In this document: positions 17,234 to 26,764 of the stretch, piece after piece | How positions within the stretch are numbered: the stretch's first letter is position 1 | Layout: the number at the start of each line of letters is the position of its first letter | From: Comamonadaceae bacterium CG12_big_fil_rev_8_21_14_0_65_59_15 | Lineage (GTDB): Bacteria; Pseudomonadota; Gammaproteobacteria; Burkholderiales; Burkholderiaceae_C | Reading direction: 5' to 3' | DNA: 64,000 bases | Assembly: GCA_002786915.1 (NCBI GenBank) | Contig: PCUV01000032.1 | Span: 130,934 to 194,933 of the forward strand | Notes under the pieces: model-generated | The model's input: the letters and a program-made list of their open reading frames with translations, nothing else | Database searches by the model: none | Told to the model about the DNA's origin: nothing | Translations under genes and position numbers: made by a program

Positions 17234-18892
17234 TCAACTGGACTGCTTGAACGCCATGATGGCCTGATTGCGCAGCGTGCGCAGCATAGACAGCTGCTTT
17301 TCGTCAATGGTCAGCTCACCTTTGACCAACATATCCGCGTAAATCATACCCACGGTCTGGCCCTTGATGATCAAAGGCAAAATCATGAACCCGGGCGCGT
17401 TGAAGTCACGCAGATACCAGGAGGGTAGGCGCGCCACAATGCGCGGGTCACTGGTGTCGCTGATCAGCGTGTCGGCTGCCTTGCCACAGATCGTCGCAAA
17501 CAGGTCGGGGATGTCGTCGCTGTTTAGCGGCACGCAAAAATTCTTCACAATTTTTTCCACGCCCGGTCCCAGACCAAAACGACCTGTCAGGAGGTTGGTT
17601 TTGGGGTCGCGCATACAAAAAACAATGCGATGAAAGCCAAGCGCCCGAAACATGGTTTCCAGAATCATGCGCAGTACATCACCCAATTTGAAATCTTCCA
17701 CCATCACATTGGTAATGTCCTGGATGCCACCTGCGAGCGTCTGCGTGGACAGATCTGTACCAGCCGTGGCATGACTCACCTGGTTGCGCACCGTGTCCTC
17801 TGGGGATAGGGCAGATACAGGTGTCGCGTGCAGCGCACTACTGTCAACAGCTGACGCCACCGCACTCTGTGAAGCATCGCCAACTGGCTGTTGTACGGCG
17901 ACGGTGGCCAGTTTCAGCAGCCGCGCCGCAGGCGAATGTATCGGCACCCTGATTTCCATGGCGTCTGCCAATTCGTTCAGCTTGACACGCGCCAATGTCG
18001 TCACAGCTTTCAACTGTTCCGGCGCCATCGCCATTGATTTGGCGTAACTTTTGGACAGCGTGGCCAGTTGCCGGTCGACCTCTTCAGGGTCCGCGTGCAG
18101 CATGGCGTCAGCCATATCATTGGCCGCCTTGGCACTCCAGCGCAAATGGCTTTTGGGGTCGGGTGACGCCACGGTTGGCGGAGTTCCTGTAGGTCGCACA
18201 ATGCATTGCTGGATGCTGTCGGGCAAGCCCCAGGCTTTGGATACGCCCAAACCCAGCTGCTCATAAGTCAGGCCAAGAACTCGCAACGCTGCACTTTCTT
18301 CACTGACGGGATGAGATGCGTCACCGACCAACTGGCGAATCGTTGTGGCCTCTTCCGGAAAGTAAAACTGCGCCAGCATCCGCCCCAAATTCTGAAACAT
18401 GGCACCGATAAACGCTTCTTCACTCTCCAGTTGCGAAGATCCCAGCTCTGCCGCAATCGTGCCCGCCATGAGTGCACGCAAGAATTCTTCTTTCAGCAAC
18501 TGGGCGTTGCCTTTGTCTTGCATGTGTTCCAGCAAAGCCAGACTCAGCGTCAGATTGCGAATGCCATTGAAACCCACCAAACTGACCGCGCGCGAAACCG
18601 TTCCGACGCTGTCGCTGCGCGCGTAGTGTGCGCTATTGACCAAACGCAACAACTTGTTAGTCAGCGCCACATCTTTCAAAATTTCATTGGTAACGCTGTT
18701 GATGCTTTCCTTATCAGATGTCGCTAGACTCTGAATGCGGGTGATCGAATCGGATAGCGCCGGGAAGTCGCTTTTGTTACGCATTCGGCGCAACAAAAAT
18801 TCCAGCGTGCTGCTATGGCCCTGAACACCGTCTGAATTGACTGTAGCGACAGAATCAGAAAAACCATCAGGATTGACAGCGTCCAACGTCAC
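17234..18892 (-). CDS. HDOD-domain protein with C-terminal GAF-like domain
   Basis: A 552-residue putative signalling protein. The HDOD domain (about 28-230) has the typical FPALSDSITRIQSLATSD, LVNSAHYARS, AVSLVGFNGIRNLTLSLALLE-like order and IGAMFQNLGRML; the HD metal residues are absent, as usual for HDOD. A variable linker near 330-370 follows, then a GAF-like region (about 385-550, FRALGFHRIVFCMRDP and PLIIKGQTVGMIYAD). Proteins of this kind act in cell signalling, but no target is visible here. The start is GTG at 18892, two bases after the stop of the upstream SIMPL gene, so the two form an operon. Confidence 0.75.
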   Translation of the reverse strand: MTLDAVNPDGFSDSVATVNSDGVQGHSSTLEFLLRRMRNKSDFPALSDSITRIQSLATSDKESINSVTNEILKDVALTNKLLRLVNSAHYARSDSVGTVSRAVSLVGFNGIRNLTLSLALLEHMQDKGNAQLLKEEFLRALMAGTIAAELGSSQLESEEAFIGAMFQNLGRMLAQFYFPEEATTIRQLVGDASHPVSEESAALRVLGLTYEQLGLGVSKAWGLPDSIQQCIVRPTGTPPTVASPDPKSHLRWSAKAANDMADAMLHADPEEVDRQLATLSKSYAKSMAMAPEQLKAVTTLARVKLNELADAMEIRVPIHSPAARLLKLATVAVQQPVGDASQSAVASAVDSSALHATPVSALSPEDTVRNQVSHATAGTDLSTQTLAGGIQDITNVMVEDFKLGDVLRMILETMFRALGFHRIVFCMRDPKTNLLTGRFGLGPGVEKIVKNFCVPLNSDDIPDLFATICGKAADTLISDTSDPRIVARLPSWYLRDFNAPGFMILPLIIKGQTVGMIYADMLVKGELTIDEKQLSMLRTLRNQAIMAFKQSS

Positions 18893-18894
18893 AC

Positions 18895-19596
18895 CTACTG
18901 CAACTTGACAGAACCAGACACGCTCACGCTCACGCTCGTGGTACCGGCTTCCAGCGGGACATTTGCAGCGTCATTCGCAGCGCGGGCCAGCATCATCGGG
19001 GATCTGGGCGGCATCGATGCGTCGTCATAACCGATGTTCACATCGTCTACTACGTAACCGGAGGCAGCAAAACCCTTGGCGACTTCAGAGGCGCGCTGGC
19101 GAAACAACGCAATCGCCTGCGTTTGTGCCTTGGCTTGGGCTAGTTGAAGTTGCGCTGTAGAAACGCCAAACGCAATCTGACTGACCTGCATACCTTGCAC
19201 TCGGCCCGCCGACCGGGAGATGCGTGCGGTATCGGTCCCTTCAAGTATCCATTCGGCGCGACCCTGCCAGGCCGTAATCCGGCCGTCGCGGTCATAGCGC
19301 GGCGACACGCCAAAGGCTCCGCTACGTGCCTCCATCAAACCCGAAGAGGTATCTTTTTGGAGTGTTGACAATGCGGTATCAAGTACCGACTTAAGGTGAT
19401 TTTGTACGCTAGCCGCATCATTGCCCTGGTGCGTTATCTGCAAAGTCAAGGTCAGGGTGTCCTGTAGAACCATCACCTGCGATCGGGCTGACAAGGATAC
19501 GCGCCGGGCCGGTTCTATAACCGCTAATGTTTGCGCAAAAAGGCTATTAGCCCAGATTAACAAGCCACCAAGCGCTAACCATTTGCAATTTTTCAT
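18895..19596 (-). CDS. SIMPL (DUF541) domain periplasmic protein
   Basis: A 233-residue exported protein. A signal peptide (MKNCKWLALGGLLIWANSLF, cleavage after AQ is likely) is followed by a SIMPL/DUF541 domain: LTLTLQITHQGND, SRSAGRVQGMQVSQIAFGVS, and the ending TTSVSVSVSGSVKLQ, which is characteristic. Family members are periplasmic or outer-membrane-associated proteins such as YggE and BP26, linked to oxidative-stress tolerance. The precise role is unknown. The HDOD gene follows after two bases. It is divergent from the response regulator at 19742. Confidence 0.75.
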   Translation of the reverse strand: MKNCKWLALGGLLIWANSLFAQTLAVIEPARRVSLSARSQVMVLQDTLTLTLQITHQGNDAASVQNHLKSVLDTALSTLQKDTSSGLMEARSGAFGVSPRYDRDGRITAWQGRAEWILEGTDTARISRSAGRVQGMQVSQIAFGVSTAQLQLAQAKAQTQAIALFRQRASEVAKGFAASGYVVDDVNIGYDDASMPPRSPMMLARAANDAANVPLEAGTTSVSVSVSGSVKLQ

Positions 19597-19741
19597 CCCA
19601 TGTCTCCGAATTGATTTTTTTGTTTACAACATTATCAGGGAAAAAAATTTGTAACAAGTCGTGAACAAGCAGAAAAAACTCCAGGTTCAATGCGCCAAAC
19701 CACGCAAAATCAGGCTTGTTACAAATGCAAGCGAGCTCAGC

Positions 19742-20473
19742 ATGGTGATCAGCACACAACACAAAGACAAGATTTTGGTCGTTGACGACGACAGCCGCAT
19801 CCGCGACCTGCTGCGTCGCTATCTCACGCAAGAGGGCTTCGACGTGCTCCAGGCCGAAGACGGCAAGGCCCTGACGCGGGTGCTGTTGCGCGAACCCGTC
19901 GATCTGATCGTGCTTGACCTGATGATGCCGGGGGAAGACGGCCTGTCGGTGTGCCGGCGGCTGCGCGCTGCCAACAACATCACTCCCATCATCATGCTCA
20001 CGGCCAAAGGTGAAGACGTGGACCGCATTGTCGGGCTCGAAGTGGGCGCCGACGACTATTTGGCCAAGCCGTTCAACCCGAGGGAATTGCTGGCACGGGT
20101 CAACGCCGTGCTCCGGCGTCGGCCTCCCACAGAAGCGCCCGGGTCGCCGTCCAACGACAAAGCTGTGGCGCGCTTTGGACAATTTGTGTTTGACATGGGT
20201 GCGCGCACGCTGCACAAAGGTAGCGAAGAGTTGACCTTGACCACCGGCGAGTTTTCCATGCTCAAGACGCTGGTACGCCACCCCAGACAGCCACTGTCAC
20301 GTGAAAAACTGGCGCAACTGGCGCGCGGACGCGACTTTGAACCGTTTGACCGCAGCCTGGACGTGCAGGTGTCACGCCTGCGCAAGCTGATCGAAGTCGA
20401 TGCAGCGGCACCGCGCTACATCCAGACCGTGTGGGGCGTGGGTTACGTTTTTGTTCCTGATGACAACGAATAA
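19742..20473 (+). CDS. ompR: OmpR-type two-component response regulator
   Basis: A 243-residue regulator. The receiver domain has DDD near 15-17, the phospho-acceptor Asp 59 in VLDLMMPGEDG, Thr/Ala in MLTAKGEDVD, and Lys in YLAKPF. It is joined to an OmpR/PhoB winged helix (about 145-240) ending RYIQTVWGVGYVFVPDD, the OmpR-subgroup signature. The ATG at 19742 is chosen because the receiver domain begins within ten residues; a GTG at 19661 would add 27 residues with no homology that I recognise. The gene overlaps the next kinase gene by 14 bp. Confidence 0.9.
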   Translation: MVISTQHKDKILVVDDDSRIRDLLRRYLTQEGFDVLQAEDGKALTRVLLREPVDLIVLDLMMPGEDGLSVCRRLRAANNITPIIMLTAKGEDVDRIVGLEVGADDYLAKPFNPRELLARVNAVLRRRPPTEAPGSPSNDKAVARFGQFVFDMGARTLHKGSEELTLTTGEFSMLKTLVRHPRQPLSREKLAQLARGRDFEPFDRSLDVQVSRLRKLIEVDAAAPRYIQTVWGVGYVFVPDDNE

Positions 20474-21854
20474 CGCACAGCCTTCTGATCTGGGTTGGTT
20501 CGACCAGGATATCTTTCCCGCCTACAGGGCGGGTGTGAGCCTTTTCTGGCGCACTTTTTTTCTGCTGGCTTTATTGCTGGTGGGCAGCGTCTTCGCTTGG
20601 ACACAAACGCTGCGTGAACTGGAGTTCGAACCACGGGCTATTCAGACCGCCAACCAGATCGCGTCGGTGGTCAACCTCAGCCGTGCTGCCGTCAAGCACG
20701 CCGACGCCATCGCGCGCGTGTCGCTGTTCAAGACCATGAAGGATCAGGAGCACGTCACGATCCGCCCGCGTGAGCCACACGACACCTTTGAGCCGTTCGA
20801 CGACGACTACCTGAGTCAACACATCGAAGGCCAGATCATGTCGCGTCTGGGCCCGGGCACGGTGGTGGCCAACAAGGTCAACAACGTGGACGGTTTGTGG
20901 GTGGGTTTTGCGATCGAAAAAGACCAGTACTGGCTACAAACCGACCGCAACCGCTTTGACGAACCCGCCGGTCGCACCTGGTTGATCTGGTTGCTGACAG
21001 CCGCTGCGCTATCGCTGACCGGAGCGGCGTTCATAGCGCGGTTGATCAACCGCCCGTTGAAGGATTTGTCTTTTGCCGCCAGCCGGGTGCGCGACGGAGA
21101 CTTTGAGGCCAGCTCACTTGATGAGACGGTCAACACGCGCGAAATTCGCGCCGTCAACGTTGGCTTCAACCGAATGACCCAAAAACTGGCCAAGATCGAA
21201 CAAGACCGTGCCGTCATGCTGGCGGGTATCTCGCACGACCTGCGCACGCCGCTGGCACGTTTGCGGCTCGAAACCGAACTCAGCGTGGCAGATTCCCAAG
21301 CCCAGCAGGACATGATCAACGACATCGCACAGCTCGACGCCATCGTGGGAAAATTCCTGGACTATGCACGCCCCGGCAATCTGGGCTTGACCGCAGTGTC
21401 ATTGAACGAAGCGATTGAAAACTGTCTGACACCTTTTCGCAAACGACCCGACATCCAGTTCAAGGTGGCATTGCAAGCACACCTGATCGTGCTGGCCGAC
21501 CCCATTGAGTTGCAGCGCGTGCTGGGCAATTTACTGGAAAACGCCGCGCGTTATGGCAAAGGTGTGGATACAGGTATTGCCGAAGTGGACATCTCGGCAC
21601 GCTACCTTGACGACAAGGTGCTGTTGCGGGTACGAGACCATGGCTTGGGCGTGCCAACGGAGCAACTCAAACAGCTCACCACACCTTTTTTCCGGGGCGA
21701 AGCAGCACGCACCGAAGCCAACAGCACCGGACTGGGCTTGGCCATTGTGGAGCAGACCATCACCCGTATGGGCGGCAGCTTCGAGCTGAGCCTGGCCAAC
21801 AGCGGTGGCCTGTGCGCCAACATCTTGCTGCCACGCGCCAACGCGGCGTCATAA
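20460..21854 (+). CDS. envZ: EnvZ-type sensor histidine kinase
   Basis: A 464-residue inner-membrane kinase that pairs with the preceding regulator. TM1 at about 27-47, a periplasmic domain of about 125 residues, TM2 at about 172-194, a HAMP linker, then the dimerisation helix with phospho-His 259 (GISHDLRTPLARLRLE). The ATPase domain has the N box NLLENAARYG, the G1 box VRDHGLGVP and the G2 box NSTGLGLAI. The first codon lies inside the regulator gene (14-bp overlap) and has no clear ribosome site, which suggests coupled translation. The signal sensed is unknown; osmotic stress is the EnvZ precedent. Confidence 0.88.
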   Translation: MTTNNAQPSDLGWFDQDIFPAYRAGVSLFWRTFFLLALLLVGSVFAWTQTLRELEFEPRAIQTANQIASVVNLSRAAVKHADAIARVSLFKTMKDQEHVTIRPREPHDTFEPFDDDYLSQHIEGQIMSRLGPGTVVANKVNNVDGLWVGFAIEKDQYWLQTDRNRFDEPAGRTWLIWLLTAAALSLTGAAFIARLINRPLKDLSFAASRVRDGDFEASSLDETVNTREIRAVNVGFNRMTQKLAKIEQDRAVMLAGISHDLRTPLARLRLETELSVADSQAQQDMINDIAQLDAIVGKFLDYARPGNLGLTAVSLNEAIENCLTPFRKRPDIQFKVALQAHLIVLADPIELQRVLGNLLENAARYGKGVDTGIAEVDISARYLDDKVLLRVRDHGLGVPTEQLKQLTTPFFRGEAARTEANSTGLGLAIVEQTITRMGGSFELSLANSGGLCANILLPRANAAS

Positions 21855-21860
21855 GCCCAC

Positions 21861-21881
21861 GCCACGCACGATCAGCGTGGC
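21861..21881 (+). terminator. Possible hairpin between convergent envZ and ygiQ
   Basis: GCCACGC and GCGTGGC form a 7-bp stem around a 7-base loop just after the envZ stop. It covers the last codons of ygiQ on the other strand. No T tract directly follows, so termination is uncertain. Confidence 0.35.
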
Positions 21882-24331
21882 CGGTGATTGTTGAAATTTT
21901 TGGTGGGCTTGGTTTTTACCACGCCTGTCGCGCGAGGCGGTAAACCGGTGTGTTGCGTCAGCAGTTGGCCCGGGCGAGCACTGACACCAGATCGTAAGGG
22001 CTTCAGAGGCACTGACGTTGAATTTTTGCGCCGCGCACTTTGATAGCTGCCGTCCGTTGCGGGCTGAAAGGTCGGAATCAGGTGGTGTTTGCCATTGCCT
22101 ATCAGATCAGCGCGCCCCATCGCCTTGAGCGCATCGCGCAACAGGGGCCAGTTATTCGGGTCGTGGTAGCGCAAAAAAGCCTTGTGCAAACGGCGGCGCC
22201 TGTCGCCACGCACAACGTCCACCCGCTCGGTGCGATCATCGCGGTGAATGCCTTTAAGTGGATTTAGGTCGGTGTGGTACATGGCCGTGGCGGTGGCCAT
22301 GGGACTGGGGTAAAAGGTTTGCACCTGGTCGGCACGAAAACCGTTTTTCTTGAGCCACAGCGCCAGGTTCATCATGTCTTCGTCGCTGGTACCCGGGTGG
22401 GCGGCAATAAAGTACGGAATCAGAAACTGCTTTTTACCGGCCTCTTCGGTGAACTTATCAAACAGCGTCTTGAATTTGTCGTAAGTGCCGATGCCGGGCT
22501 TCATCATTTTGGACAGTGGCCCACTTTCGGTGTGCTCGGGCGCAATCTTCAGATAGCCGCCCACATGGTGCTGCACCAATTCCTTGACATATTCGGGGCT
22601 TTGCACGGCCAAGTCGTAACGCACGCCCGAGCCGATCAGGATTTTTTTGATGCCTTTCAAGCTGCGGCCGCGCTTGTAGATGGCGATCAAGGGGTCGTGG
22701 TTGGTGTTCAGGTTTTGGCAAATGCCGGGATAGACACAACTGGGCTTGCGACACGCTGCCTCAATGTCGGGGCTCTTACAACCCAGCCGGTACATGTTGG
22801 CCGTGGGGCCGCCCAGGTCAGAGATGGTGCCGGTGAAACCTTTAACCTTGTCGCGGATGTCTTCGATTTCCTTGATGATGGAGTCTTCAGAGCGGCTCTG
22901 GATGATGCGACCCTCGTGCTCGGTGATGCTACAAAACGTACAGCCGCCAAAGCAGCCGCGCATGATGTTGACGCTGAAACGAATCATCTCCCAGGCTGGG
23001 ATTTTGGTGGCATGGTCGTGACTGCCGTTTTCATCAGCATAGGCCGGGTGCGGCGCTCGGGCATAAGGCAGGTCAAACACATGATCCATCTCGGCGGTGG
23101 TCAGGGGAATGGGCGGTGGGTTGAGCCACACGTCTCTGGCCGTGACCCCTGTCCCATGCGCCTGCACCAGCGCGCGCGCGTTGCCGGGGTTGGTTTCCAG
23201 GTGCAGCACCCGGTTGGCATGGGCGTACAACACCGGGTCAGCCTTGACCTGCTCGTAGCTGGGCAAACGGATCACAGTGCGGTCACGCACAGGTACTTTT
23301 TGTTTGCCCTTACCCGTGGGCAAAGCCGGGTTGACAAAAAAATTGATCGGCCGCACATCGGGTTTTGCCTGTGCCGCAAAATTTATATCAAATTGGACTG
23401 TAGCCCTTACGGATAAAGCGGTATCAGCTATTTTTTTTGATACACCCGTAGCATCCATCGAATCAGCATTTGCCGGCGTATTTGTCGATGCATCTGCCTG
23501 AACACAACTGCCGCCCTGCCCCGCAGCTTGCTCGCTGGTGGTTTGATAAGGGTTGACGTGGGATTCCACCGCACCGGGAACATCCACCTCGGTGGAATCG
23601 ATTTCAAACCAGCCCAATCGGGCGTCGTCATCGGCGCGGCGCACAAAGGCCGTGCCGCGCACATCGGTGATGTGCTCCACCGGTTCCCGGCGCGCCAGAC
23701 GGTGCGCAATCTCGACAATCGCGCGCTCGGCGTTGCCATACAGCAGCAAGTCGCATTTAGCGTCCACCACGATGCTGCGGCGCACTTTGTCGCTCCAATA
23801 ATCGTAATGGGCGATGCGCCGCAAGCTGCCTTCGATACCACCCAAAACGATGGGCACGTCCTTGAACGCCTCGCGGCAGCGCTGGCTATAGACAATCGCG
23901 GCACGGTCGGGGCGCTTGCCCGCCACATCACCGGGGGTGTAGGCGTCGTCGGTGCGGATTTTGCGGTCTGCCGTGTAGCGGTTGATCATGCTGTCCATGT
24001 TGCCCGCCGTCACACCCCAGAACAGGTTGGGTTGGCCTAGGGTGCGGAATGCCTCGGCGCTGGTCCAGTCGGGTTGGGCGATGATGCCCACGCGAAAACC
24101 CTGGTGCTCCAGCATGCGCCCGATCACCGCCATGCCAAAACTGGGGTGGTCCACATACGCGTCGCCGGTGACGATGATGATGTCGCAACTGTCCCATCCC
24201 ATTTGCTCCATCTCGGCACGGCTCATGGGCAAAAAAGGGGCCGTGCCAAAGCGCGCAGCCCAGAACTTGCGGTAACTGGCGAGCGGCTTGGCCGCACGCG
24301 GGAAAAAAGACACATCCATAGGGTCGTTCAT
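21872..24331 (-). CDS. ygiQ: YgiQ family radical SAM protein
   Basis: An 819-residue protein of the UPF0313/YgiQ radical SAM family. It has a cobalamin-binding-like N-terminal region ([20 protein letters not shown]) and the radical SAM cluster motif [16 protein letters not shown] (CxxxCxxC) near residues 457-465. A conserved [14 protein letters not shown] follows, and then a basic tail. The substrate is not known. The ATG at 24331 is preferred over a TTG two codons earlier. Residues about 297-316, within a poorly conserved Ala/Thr-rich stretch, are encoded by a copy of the dispersed repeat (23382-23439). It lies 9 bp downstream of ybbA. Confidence 0.88.
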   Translation of the reverse strand: MNDPMDVSFFPRAAKPLASYRKFWAARFGTAPFLPMSRAEMEQMGWDSCDIIIVTGDAYVDHPSFGMAVIGRMLEHQGFRVGIIAQPDWTSAEAFRTLGQPNLFWGVTAGNMDSMINRYTADRKIRTDDAYTPGDVAGKRPDRAAIVYSQRCREAFKDVPIVLGGIEGSLRRIAHYDYWSDKVRRSIVVDAKCDLLLYGNAERAIVEIAHRLARREPVEHITDVRGTAFVRRADDDARLGWFEIDSTEVDVPGAVESHVNPYQTTSEQAAGQGGSCVQADASTNTPANADSMDATGVSKKIADTALSVRATVQFDINFAAQAKPDVRPINFFVNPALPTGKGKQKVPVRDRTVIRLPSYEQVKADPVLYAHANRVLHLETNPGNARALVQAHGTGVTARDVWLNPPPIPLTTAEMDHVFDLPYARAPHPAYADENGSHDHATKIPAWEMIRFSVNIMRGCFGGCTFCSITEHEGRIIQSRSEDSIIKEIEDIRDKVKGFTGTISDLGGPTANMYRLGCKSPDIEAACRKPSCVYPGICQNLNTNHDPLIAIYKRGRSLKGIKKILIGSGVRYDLAVQSPEYVKELVQHHVGGYLKIAPEHTESGPLSKMMKPGIGTYDKFKTLFDKFTEEAGKKQFLIPYFIAAHPGTSDEDMMNLALWLKKNGFRADQVQTFYPSPMATATAMYHTDLNPLKGIHRDDRTERVDVVRGDRRRRLHKAFLRYHDPNNWPLLRDALKAMGRADLIGNGKHHLIPTFQPATDGSYQSARRKNSTSVPLKPLRSGVSARPGQLLTQHTGLPPRATGVVKTKPTKNFNNHRPR
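23382..23439 (-). repeat. Dispersed repeat copy inside ygiQ
   Basis: On the minus strand the sequence runs AAAATAGCTGATACC..., GTAAGGGCTACAG, CCAATTTGATAT. It shares TAAGGGCTACAG with the copies at 59945-59990 and 63431-63490. It is read through in frame in a low-conservation stretch of YgiQ (about residues 297-316). Confidence 0.6.
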
Positions 24332-24340
24332 GTTCAAAGT

Positions 24341-25012
24341 CTATCCGCTGACTCGCCCGGCCTCGATGGTGATGCTGCGTTCACAACGCGCCGCCAGCGC
24401 CTTGTCGTGCGTGACCAGCACCAGCGTGGTACCCCGCTCGCGGTTCAAGTCCAGCATCAGAGCCATCACCGTCTCACCGGTGGCAAAGTCCAGGCTGCCT
24501 GTGGGTTCATCGGCCAGCAACAGCGCCGGTTGCACGACAAAAGCGCGCGCCAGTGCCACACGTTGCTGCTCGCCCCCCGAGAGCACCTTGGGGTAATGTC
24601 CGAGCCGCTGCGCCAAACCCACCCGCGCCAGCATGTCGGTAGCGGCTGAGCGGGCATCACGCCGACCGGCCAGCTCCAGCGGAAGCATCACGTTTTCGAG
24701 CGCTGTCAAATTGCCCAGCAGCTGAAAGCTCTGAAACACAAAACCAATTTTTTGAGCGCGCAGCGCGGCGCGCGCGTCTTCGTCCATGGCAAACAGGTCC
24801 TGACCGGCCAGGCGCACCGTACCGCGCGTGGGCACGTCCAGCCCGGCAATGATCGACAACAACGTACTTTTGCCCGAGCCCGAGGCACCGACAATGGCGA
24901 CTGTTTCGCTCTGGTTCAGGCGGATATCGATATCACGCAAAATGTCGAGCGTTCCGGTCGAATCGGTGACCGATTTAAAAACGCGCTCGACCGAGATAAT
25001 GCAATCAGACAT
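24341..25012 (-). CDS. ybbA: ABC transporter ATP-binding protein YbbA
   Basis: A 223-residue ATPase of the LolD/MacB class: Walker A GASGSGKS at 42-49, Q-loop FVFQSFQLL, signature LSGGEQQRVALARA, Walker B LLLADEPTGSLD and H-loop LVTHDK. Divergence from tesA is the same arrangement as ybbA-tesA in E. coli. There a large permease gene (ybbP) follows; here ygiQ follows and no permease lies in the window. The ATG at 25012 shares the palindrome CATG with the likely tesA start, so promoters must lie inside the neighbouring coding regions or one of the two starts is misplaced. Confidence 0.85.
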   Translation of the reverse strand: MSDCIISVERVFKSVTDSTGTLDILRDIDIRLNQSETVAIVGASGSGKSTLLSIIAGLDVPTRGTVRLAGQDLFAMDEDARAALRAQKIGFVFQSFQLLGNLTALENVMLPLELAGRRDARSAATDMLARVGLAQRLGHYPKVLSGGEQQRVALARAFVVQPALLLADEPTGSLDFATGETVMALMLDLNRERGTTLVLVTHDKALAARCERSITIEAGRVSG

Positions 25013-25688
25013 GGGTTTTTCTTTGAATTTAACAACTTTCAACCGGCGTCACTGTATCGTGTTGGCTACAGGGCAACTTGTTTTGGGGATTCTTCCCTTG
25101 GTCGGTGCATCCGCACTGGCTGTAGCGCCCAAGCACCGTATTCTGGTCGTGGGCGATTCACTCAGTGCCGAATACGGTCTGCGCCGCGGCACAGGCTGGG
25201 TCGCGCTGCTGGAAAAGAAGCTGGCCGCCGAAAAAGTCGCCGCCAGCGTGGTCAACGCCAGCATCAGTGGCGACACCACCTCGGGCGGACGTGCCCGGCT
25301 GCCTGCGCTGTTGCAGACCCATCGCCCCAATCTGGTGGTGATCGAACTGGGTGCTAACGACGCCTTGCGTGGCTTGCCGCTGGCACTGACACAAGAAAAT
25401 TTAGCCGCCATGACCCGGGCGGCACAACAAGTGGATGCCCGGGTGGTTCTGCTAGGCATGCAGGTGCCGCCGAATTACGGACGTCAGTACGCCGAGCGGT
25501 TTGCCCGCGTCTTTGCCGATGTTGCTACAGCGCATAGGGCTGCGATGGTGCCTTTTTTGCTGAAAGGCGTGGCCGATGCACCTGATAGCCTGAAATGGTT
25601 TCAGGCCGACCGCATTCACCCGCTGGAAGCAGCGCACCCCCGGATGCTGGCCAACGTCTGGCCCACGCTAAAGAAAGCATTGCGATGA
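25011..25688 (+). CDS. tesA: Arylesterase / thioesterase I (SGNH hydrolase)
   Basis: A 225-residue periplasmic SGNH/GDSL hydrolase (TesA/EstA: acyl-CoA thioesterase, lysophospholipase and arylesterase activities). The four blocks are present: VGDSLSAEYG with Ser 50, SISGDTTSGG, ELGANDALRG, and DRIHPLEAAH with the catalytic Asp and His. The N-terminus has Arg-Arg-His, a hydrophobic core and ALA, fitting a signal peptide. The start is taken at the ATG 25011; a TTG at 25023 would also keep the signal peptide. It overlaps mnmH by four bases (ATGA). Confidence 0.88.
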   Translation: MGFSLNLTTFNRRHCIVLATGQLVLGILPLVGASALAVAPKHRILVVGDSLSAEYGLRRGTGWVALLEKKLAAEKVAASVVNASISGDTTSGGRARLPALLQTHRPNLVVIELGANDALRGLPLALTQENLAAMTRAAQQVDARVVLLGMQVPPNYGRQYAERFARVFADVATAHRAAMVPFLLKGVADAPDSLKWFQADRIHPLEAAHPRMLANVWPTLKKALR

Positions 25689-26740
25689 GTCTGAACACCC
25701 TGGCCGCTACCGACGTCATCGTTCGACTGCACGAATTCGACACGGTGATTGACGCCCGCAGCGAAGATGAATATGCGCTGGATCATGTGCCCGGCGCGGT
25801 GAACTGGCCCACGCTCAACAATGCAGAGCGCATCGAGATCGGCACGCTCTACAAGCGGGTGAACCCGTTTGAGGCACGCAAGCGCGGCGCGGCCATCGCC
25901 GCACGCAACATTGCCGCGCACATCGAGCGCGCCGTGCTGGACAAGCCCAAAGACTGGAAACCGCTGTGTTACTGCTGGCGGGGCGGCCAGCGCAGCGGTG
26001 CGCTGTCGCTCATTCTCAGCCAGATCGGGTTTAGGGTGACGCTGGTGGAAGGCGGCTACAAGGCGTTTCGGGCGGCTGTGGTGCAAGACCTGGCCGGGCT
26101 GGCAGCGTCACTGCAGTTTCAGGTCGTGTGTGGTCCGACCGGATCGGGCAAAACCCGTTTGCTGCAAGCGCTGGCTACGCTAGGTGCTCAGGTGCTGGAC
26201 CTGGAGGCGCTGGCCCGCCACCGAAGTTCAGTGCTGGGTGCCATGCCGGGGCTGGAACAACCGTGCCAGAAGCACTTTGACACGCTGATCTGGGACGGTT
26301 TGCGCCGCATGGACCCAGCAAAGCCGGTATTTATCGAAAGCGAAAGCAAAAAAGTAGGCGACCTGTCGGTGCCTGCCGCGCTGGTGGAGGCCATGCGCAC
26401 CAGCGCCTGCCTGAAATTGGCACTGCCCGACGATGAACGCGTGGCACTGCTGCTGGAAGACTACGACTACCTGGTGCGCGACGTGGACTATTTTTGCGAT
26501 CGACTGGGGGTGCTGACGGCACTCAAAGGCCGCGCCATAGTGCAGCGTTGGCAAGAACTGGCGCGCGCTGGTCAATTTGCACCGGTGGTGCAAGACTTAC
26601 TGGTGAACCACTACGACCCGGCCTACTTTGAATCGATGCAGCGTAATTTTGTGCAGTTTGAAAACGCAAAATCAATAGCTCCTACCGACCATTCCATAAA
26701 GGCCATGGCTGAATTAGCGCAACAATTGCTGAACGGCTGA
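25685..26740 (+). CDS. mnmH: tRNA 2-selenouridine synthase
   Basis: A 351-residue enzyme (SelU/YbbB) that replaces sulfur by selenium in 2-thiouridine at the tRNA wobble position, through a geranylated intermediate. A rhodanese domain comes first (IDARSEDEYALDHVPGAVNW) with the active-site stretch CYCWRGGQRSG (Cys 95 and Cys 97). A P-loop domain follows (GPTGSGKTRLL near 150). The length fits E. coli YbbB (364). It starts inside the tesA stop (ATGA). The last 20 or so residues, after the conserved part, coincide with a degenerate copy of the dispersed repeat. No selD is in the window. Confidence 0.9.
   Translation: MSLNTLAATDVIVRLHEFDTVIDARSEDEYALDHVPGAVNWPTLNNAERIEIGTLYKRVNPFEARKRGAAIAARNIAAHIERAVLDKPKDWKPLCYCWRGGQRSGALSLILSQIGFRVTLVEGGYKAFRAAVVQDLAGLAASLQFQVVCGPTGSGKTRLLQALATLGAQVLDLEALARHRSSVLGAMPGLEQPCQKHFDTLIWDGLRRMDPAKPVFIESESKKVGDLSVPAALVEAMRTSACLKLALPDDERVALLLEDYDYLVRDVDYFCDRLGVLTALKGRAIVQRWQELARAGQFAPVVQDLLVNHYDPAYFESMQRNFVQFENAKSIAPTDHSIKAMAELAQQLLNG
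26665..26716 (+). repeat. Degenerate dispersed repeat copy in the 3' end of mnmH
   Basis: AAATCAATAGCTCCTACC, ATTCCATAAAGGCCATGG and CTGAATT line up with AATAGC-(A/T)-CTTGCG, ATTCATAAGGGCTACAGG and CGAATT of the copy at 59945-59990. It encodes the last residues of the protein. Confidence 0.45.
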
Positions 26741-26764
26741 GAGGTCGACAGAGGTCCCGGAACG

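Noticed and set aside
22274..23416. Plus-strand open frame antisense to ygiQ
   Set aside because: The minus strand has clear radical SAM motifs; this frame shows no family features.
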